NCBI RefSeq assembly: GCF_047553045.1
Contig: NZ_CP180208.1
Coordinates: forward strand, 1,674,001 to 1,738,000
From: Sphingomonas_L flavalba_A
GTDB taxonomy: Bacteria; Pseudomonadota; Alphaproteobacteria; Sphingomonadales; Sphingomonadaceae
Direction of reading: 5' to 3'
DNA: 64,000 nucleotides
Part shown: piece after piece, positions 60,623 through 64,000 of the stretch
Position numbering within the stretch: the first letter of the stretch is position 1
Layout of the letters: the number at the start of each line of letters is the position of its first letter
Translations under genes and position numbers: made by a program
Notes under the pieces: model-generated
The model's input: only the letters and a program-made list of their open reading frames with translations
What the model was told of the DNA's origin: nothing
Databases searched by the model: none

Positions 60623-61786
60623 ATGACCGCCGCCGGCTATGATGATGTCGTCGTCACCGCGCCGGTGACCGTTCCCTATCAGCGCTATTCGACCAAGGGC
60701 GCGCACTGGTTCCTCGGCCGCGCCGTCGCCGGCCTGCTCGACGCCAGCGGCCTGCCGAAAAGCGGGATCGATGGCCTGTGCGTGTCCAGCTTCTCGCTCG
60801 GCCCCGATTCCGCCGTCGGCCTGACCCAGCATCTCGACGTCTCGCTGCGCTGGCTCGATCATATCCCGATGGGCGGCGCCAGCGGCATCGTCGCTCTCCG
60901 CCGGGCGGCTCGCGCTGTCCAGGCCGGCGACGCCGGCGTCGTCGCCTGCATCGCCGGCGATGCCAACCGGGTCGATTCGTTCCGCGAAAGCACCGCGCGG
61001 TTCAGCCTGTTCTCGCAGGACGCGGTCTACCCCTATGGCGCCGGTGGCCCCAATGTCAGTTTCGCCTTCCTGACCGCCTATTACATGCGGACCTACGGCG
61101 CGACGGCGGCGGATTTCGGCAAGCTCTGCGTCGCCCAGCGCAGCAACGCCCTGCACTACCCCCACGCGCTGTTCACCACGCCGCTGACCCTCGACGCCTA
61201 TCTCGCCTCGCGGATGATCGCCGACCCGATCCGCCTGTTCGACTGCGTGATGCCTTGCGCCGGGGCGGAAGGCTTTTTGGTCATGCGCCGGTCGCGGGCG
61301 GAACAGCTTGGCCTGCCTTACGCCCGCCTGCTCGGCGCGATCGAGCGGCACAATCCGTTCCCCGACGATCCGATCCAGTATCGCGGCGGCTGGGTGCTCG
61401 ACCGCGACGCGCTCTACGCACAGGCCGGCGTCGGGCCGCAGGATATCGACGTTCTCCAGACCTATGACGACTATCCGGTCATCAACATGCTGCAGTTCGA
61501 GGATCTCGGTTTCTGCGGGAAAGGCGAAGCCCCCGATTTCGTCCGCCGCAACAGCTTCGAGGTCGGCGGCAGCTTCCCGTTCAACACCTGCGGCGGCCAG
61601 CTCTCGGTCGGTCAGGCCGGCGCCGCCGGCGGCTTTCTCGGTATCGTGGAGGGCTTGCGCCAGGTCACCGGCACCACGCTCGGCGCGCAGGTGGACGGCG
61701 CCCGACACGCGCTGGTCAGCGGCTTCGGCATGATCAACTACGATCGCGGGCTATGCAGCGGCGCCGCGATATTGGGGGCGGCATGA
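60623..61786 (+). CDS. Thiolase-like protein of the acetyl-CoA acetyltransferase / SCP2-thiolase group
   Basis: The 387-residue protein has the thiolase fold: an N-terminal half with GGASGIVALRRAARAVQAGD where thiolases keep the nucleophilic Cys near CxSG, and a C-terminal half with FPFNTCGGQLSVGQAGAAGG corresponding to the HxxxNxxGG histidine/asparagine region. The N-terminal nucleophile position reads Gly/Ala rather than Cys, as in lipid-transfer-type and other non-acetyltransferase thiolase-like proteins. It therefore probably forms a complex with the downstream zinc-ribbon protein rather than cleaving by itself. The next gene's ATG overlaps its stop (ATGA). Substrate unknown. Confidence 0.85.
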   Translation: MTAAGYDDVVVTAPVTVPYQRYSTKGAHWFLGRAVAGLLDASGLPKSGIDGLCVSSFSLGPDSAVGLTQHLDVSLRWLDHIPMGGASGIVALRRAARAVQAGDAGVVACIAGDANRVDSFRESTARFSLFSQDAVYPYGAGGPNVSFAFLTAYYMRTYGATAADFGKLCVAQRSNALHYPHALFTTPLTLDAYLASRMIADPIRLFDCVMPCAGAEGFLVMRRSRAEQLGLPYARLLGAIERHNPFPDDPIQYRGGWVLDRDALYAQAGVGPQDIDVLQTYDDYPVINMLQFEDLGFCGKGEAPDFVRRNSFEVGGSFPFNTCGGQLSVGQAGAAGGFLGIVEGLRQVTGTTLGAQVDGARHALVSGFGMINYDRGLCSGAAILGAA

Positions 61787-63039
61787 CCGGCGACGTCAGG
61801 CGCAAGAACCCGATCCTGAAGACGCGCCAGCCGACGCTGCCGCCGGCGCTGCGCAGCCGCGTCGCGCTCGGCATGACCGCCGGCGCCGCCGTCGGCCGGC
61901 TCGACCTGCAACAGTGCGACCAGTGCGGCACCGTGCAGTACCCGGCGCGCGAAGTCTGCCGGAACTGCCTGTCCGGCCAGCTCGTCTGGCGGCCGCAGGA
62001 CGGCCTCGGCACACTGCTCAGCGAAACGGTGTCGCGCGCGTCGATGGAACTGTATTTCCGCGAACGGCTTCCCTGGCGGATCGGTCTGGTGCAGCTTGCC
62101 GCCGGGCCGTCGGTCGTCGCCTATGTCCACGCCGCCTGCCCGGCCGCGCCGGCCGAGGTGCGGGTGGAGGTGGCGCTCGACCGCGCCGGCATGGCCGTTC
62201 TCGTCGCGATGCCGCGCGATGCGGCCGCAACTCTGGCGGAGGACCCGCACTTGCACGACATGACCTGCGACCCGACGCACCGCAAAATCCTGGTCACCGA
62301 CGGCAAGTCGGACGTCGGCCAGGCGATGGTCCGCGCCCTCGCCGCCGCCGGCGCCAGCCAGCTCTGGGTCGGCCATGCCGAACCGTGGAAGCAGCCCCCC
62401 GGCTTCGCCGCCCTCGCCGATCTGCCGCAGGTGACTTTGGTGCCGCTCGACGTGACCGACGGCCAGTCGGTCACCGAACTGGCCGGGGTGATCGGCGGCA
62501 AGGTCGACATCGTCGTCAACACCGCCGACCACCACCGCACCTACGGCATCGCCGGCCGGCGCGGGGTGGAAACCGCGCAGGCGGAAATGGACGTCAACTA
62601 TTTCGGCCTGCTCCGCCTTGCCCAGTCCTTCGGTCCCGCGCTGCGCGGCCGGGCGGCGGACGGGGCTGCCGGCGCCGTCGCCTGGGTCAACATCCTGTCG
62701 ATCTTCGCCATCGCCAACTTCCCGCCTCACGGCACCTATTCGGCGGCGCAGGCGGCGGCGCTGTCGCTCGCCCAGTGCCTGCGCGCGGAAATGCGCCCGG
62801 CCGGCATCCGCGTCATAAACGTCTTTCCCGGCCCGGTCGACGAGGCGTGGAACCAGCTGGTCCTGCCGCCGAAGATCGCGCCAAAGGGGCTGGCCGATGC
62901 CGTCGTCAAGGCGCTGAAGGCGACGGTCGAGGATGTCTATCCCGATCCGGTGGCGCGCGACTGGCTGGAACGCTGGCGCGCCGACCCCAAGACCCTTGAA
63001 CGCGAACTGATGGCGGCATCGCCGTCAAGCGCCGGCTGA
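61783..63039 (+). CDS. DUF35 zinc-ribbon/OB-fold fused to degenerate short-chain dehydrogenase
   Basis: A 418-residue fusion. The N-terminal 165 residues carry a zinc ribbon (CDQCGTVQYPAREVCRNC) and an OB-fold (DUF35/DUF35_N), normally a CoA-binding partner of thiolase-like proteins. Residues about 170-418 are an SDR domain with the nucleotide segment ILVTDGKSDVGQAMVRALAA and the catalytic Ser in NILSIFAIANF, but the YxxxK pair reads YSAAQ (Tyr319, Gln323), so the catalytic Lys is missing. The glycine pattern is also weaker than TGxxxGxG. It may be structural or use another mechanism. It overlaps the thiolase-like gene and precedes the cyclase gene by 16 bp. Confidence 0.85.
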   Translation: MTGDVRRKNPILKTRQPTLPPALRSRVALGMTAGAAVGRLDLQQCDQCGTVQYPAREVCRNCLSGQLVWRPQDGLGTLLSETVSRASMELYFRERLPWRIGLVQLAAGPSVVAYVHAACPAAPAEVRVEVALDRAGMAVLVAMPRDAAATLAEDPHLHDMTCDPTHRKILVTDGKSDVGQAMVRALAAAGASQLWVGHAEPWKQPPGFAALADLPQVTLVPLDVTDGQSVTELAGVIGGKVDIVVNTADHHRTYGIAGRRGVETAQAEMDVNYFGLLRLAQSFGPALRGRAADGAAGAVAWVNILSIFAIANFPPHGTYSAAQAAALSLAQCLRAEMRPAGIRVINVFPGPVDEAWNQLVLPPKIAPKGLADAVVKALKATVEDVYPDPVARDWLERWRADPKTLERELMAASPSSAG

Positions 63040-63055
63040 CAGAGCGGGGATTGCC

Positions 63056-63844
63056 ATGACGACGGACGCATTGACCGGTTTCGCCGCCGCGCTGGCGGCA
63101 GGACAGATCCGCATCGTCGATCTGACCCAGACGCTGACGCCGGATTTCCCGCAGATCGGCCTGCCGCCGGAAATGGGCCAGAGCCGCCCGTTCCGGCTGG
63201 AGGAAGTGTCGCATTATGACGAACGCGGGCCAAGCTGGTACTGGAACAACTTCTCCTGCGGCGAACATAGCGGCACCCATTTCGACGCGCCGATCCACTG
63301 GATCACCGGCCGCAACCTGCCGAACAACGCGACGGACACGATCCCGGTCGCCGATTTCGTCGCCCCCGCCTGCGTCGTCGATTGCTCCGCCGAAAGCGCC
63401 CGCGACGCCGACTATCTGCTGACCGTCGACCGGCTGACCGCGTGGGAAGCGGAGCATGGCCGCATCCCGGCGGGCAGCTGGGTACTGATGCGGACCGACT
63501 GGTCGAAACGCACCGATCCCGCCGCCTACCAGAATTACGATGAAGTCGGCCAGCACACCCCCGGCCCCGACGTCGACGCCGTCCGCTTCCTGGTCGACGA
63601 ACGCGGCGTCATCGGCTTCGGCACGGAAACGATCGGCACCGACGCCGGCCAGGCCGCCCATTTCACCCCGCCCTACCCCTGCCATACCTTCATGCACGGC
63701 GCCGGCCGCTACGGTCTGCAATGCCTCGCCAATCTCGACCAGCTCCCGCCGACCGGCGCGCTGATCGTCGCCGCGCCGCTGAAGATCCAGCGGGGCAGCG
63801 GCAGCCCATTGCGCGTCCTCGCGCTGATCGCCAACGGAGCCTGA
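63056..63844 (+). CDS. Cyclase / kynurenine formamidase-like metal-dependent hydrolase
   Basis: The 262-residue protein belongs to the cyclase family (PF04199). The metal-binding motif HSGTHFDAPIHW (HxGTHxDxPxH) and the upstream IVDLTQTLTPDFPQIGLPPE match family features; TETIGTDAGQ and PCHTFMH complete the active site. Relatives act as kynurenine formamidase, isatin hydrolase or polyketide cyclase, so the bond cleaved is not identifiable here. GAGCGGGG precedes the ATG. It lies 4 nt before the acyl-CoA synthetase, and 16 nt after the OB/SDR fusion, completing a likely four-gene operon. Confidence 0.9.
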   Translation: MTTDALTGFAAALAAGQIRIVDLTQTLTPDFPQIGLPPEMGQSRPFRLEEVSHYDERGPSWYWNNFSCGEHSGTHFDAPIHWITGRNLPNNATDTIPVADFVAPACVVDCSAESARDADYLLTVDRLTAWEAEHGRIPAGSWVLMRTDWSKRTDPAAYQNYDEVGQHTPGPDVDAVRFLVDERGVIGFGTETIGTDAGQAAHFTPPYPCHTFMHGAGRYGLQCLANLDQLPPTGALIVAAPLKIQRGSGSPLRVLALIANGA

Positions 63845-63848
63845 CGCC

Positions 63849-64000
63849 ATGCCTTCATCCGCGCCCGCCCCCGCGCCGGCTTTCGCCCCCGCCGACCGTA
63901 CGCTGCCGGTCATGCTGCAACGGCAGGCGGCGCGCTATGGCGACAAACGCCTGTTCGTCACCGACGAAGGCACGTGGAGCTATGCGGACGCGCTCGCCGT
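63849..64000 (+). CDS. AMP-dependent acyl-CoA synthetase/ligase, 5' part only
   Basis: About 50 residues are visible: MPSSAPAPAPAFAPADRTLP, then LQRQAARYGDKRLFVTDEGT and WSYADALA, a typical AMP-binding enzyme N-terminus (xLLxxxAxxxPDKxAL, xTYxEL). The gene runs beyond 64000. It presumably activates the acid that the thiolase-like/OB complex or cyclase handles. The ATG at 63849 follows GGAG at 63836-63839 by 9 nt and begins 4 nt after the cyclase stop. Only the family can be inferred. Confidence 0.8.
   Translation, partial: MPSSAPAPAPAFAPADRTLPVMLQRQAARYGDKRLFVTDEGTWSYADALA

Noticed and set aside
60525..60626. 33-codon ORF overlapping the thiolase-like start by ATGA
   Set aside because: No ribosome binding site, no recognisable protein; coupling pattern alone is weak evidence.

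Overview
The window is a high-GC chromosomal segment from a sphingomonad-like alphaproteobacterium (Sphingomonas or a close relative). Supporting signs are a short C-terminal PEPxxWAM sorting tail (gene at 13221), a DivL-type tyrosine H-box kinase linked to ahcY and tsaE, a GTTC-N7-GTTC LexA box, and a gene set typical of the order. Gene density is high, many starts overlap the preceding stop (ATGA, GTGA, TGATG), and GTG/TTG starts are common. Almost every non-coding frame is open for long stretches because of the base composition, so most open frames are shadows. I see no insertion sequence, prophage or CRISPR array.

Layout. 1-5383 (minus): ahcY with a palindromic operator, divL, tsaE and the edge of an amgK-type kinase, preceded by yqgE. 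5526-8921: a peroxiredoxin, a small DUF883-like protein, and a HerA/DUF853 ATPase coupled to a secreted protein. 9162-13102: an atypical cysteinyl-tRNA synthetase, a D-2-hydroxyacid dehydrogenase and an aldehyde dehydrogenase. 13221-23646: a PEP-CTERM-like exported protein, recG divergent from sdhE-mfd, a GAF protein, a GGDEF/EAL protein and nadK. 23700-26494: tRNA-Asn facing an SOS-type DNA repair pair (radical SAM protein plus DUF4130-UdgX fusion).

26644-33739 is an iron-responsive cell-surface signalling and uptake operon: FecI-type sigma factor, FecR, a frameshifted FecA-type receptor, two small membrane proteins, a PepSY protein and a dedicated TonB. A GTTAGGA-N16-CGTC motif precedes both fecR and the receptor and may be the sigma factor target. 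33952-37900: a membrane PQQ dehydrogenase and a phospholipase D. 38011-47625: an ECF sigma factor, an overlapping Ser/Thr kinase with a TPR-like tail, and a 2182-residue autotransporter, which together may form a kinase-controlled sigma/surface-protein module.

48022-64000 is catabolic: glutaryl-CoA dehydrogenase, a fused 2-oxoacid dehydrogenase E1 and an acyltransferase; a GntR-centred group (class IV aminotransferase-like protein, PhzF protein, GntR regulator, dicarboxylate symporter) sharing a GATTGTCRACAATC operator; PutA; and an operon of thiolase-like, zinc-ribbon/SDR fusion, cyclase and CoA ligase genes that runs off the edge. Several of these proteins keep their fold but have lost canonical catalytic residues.
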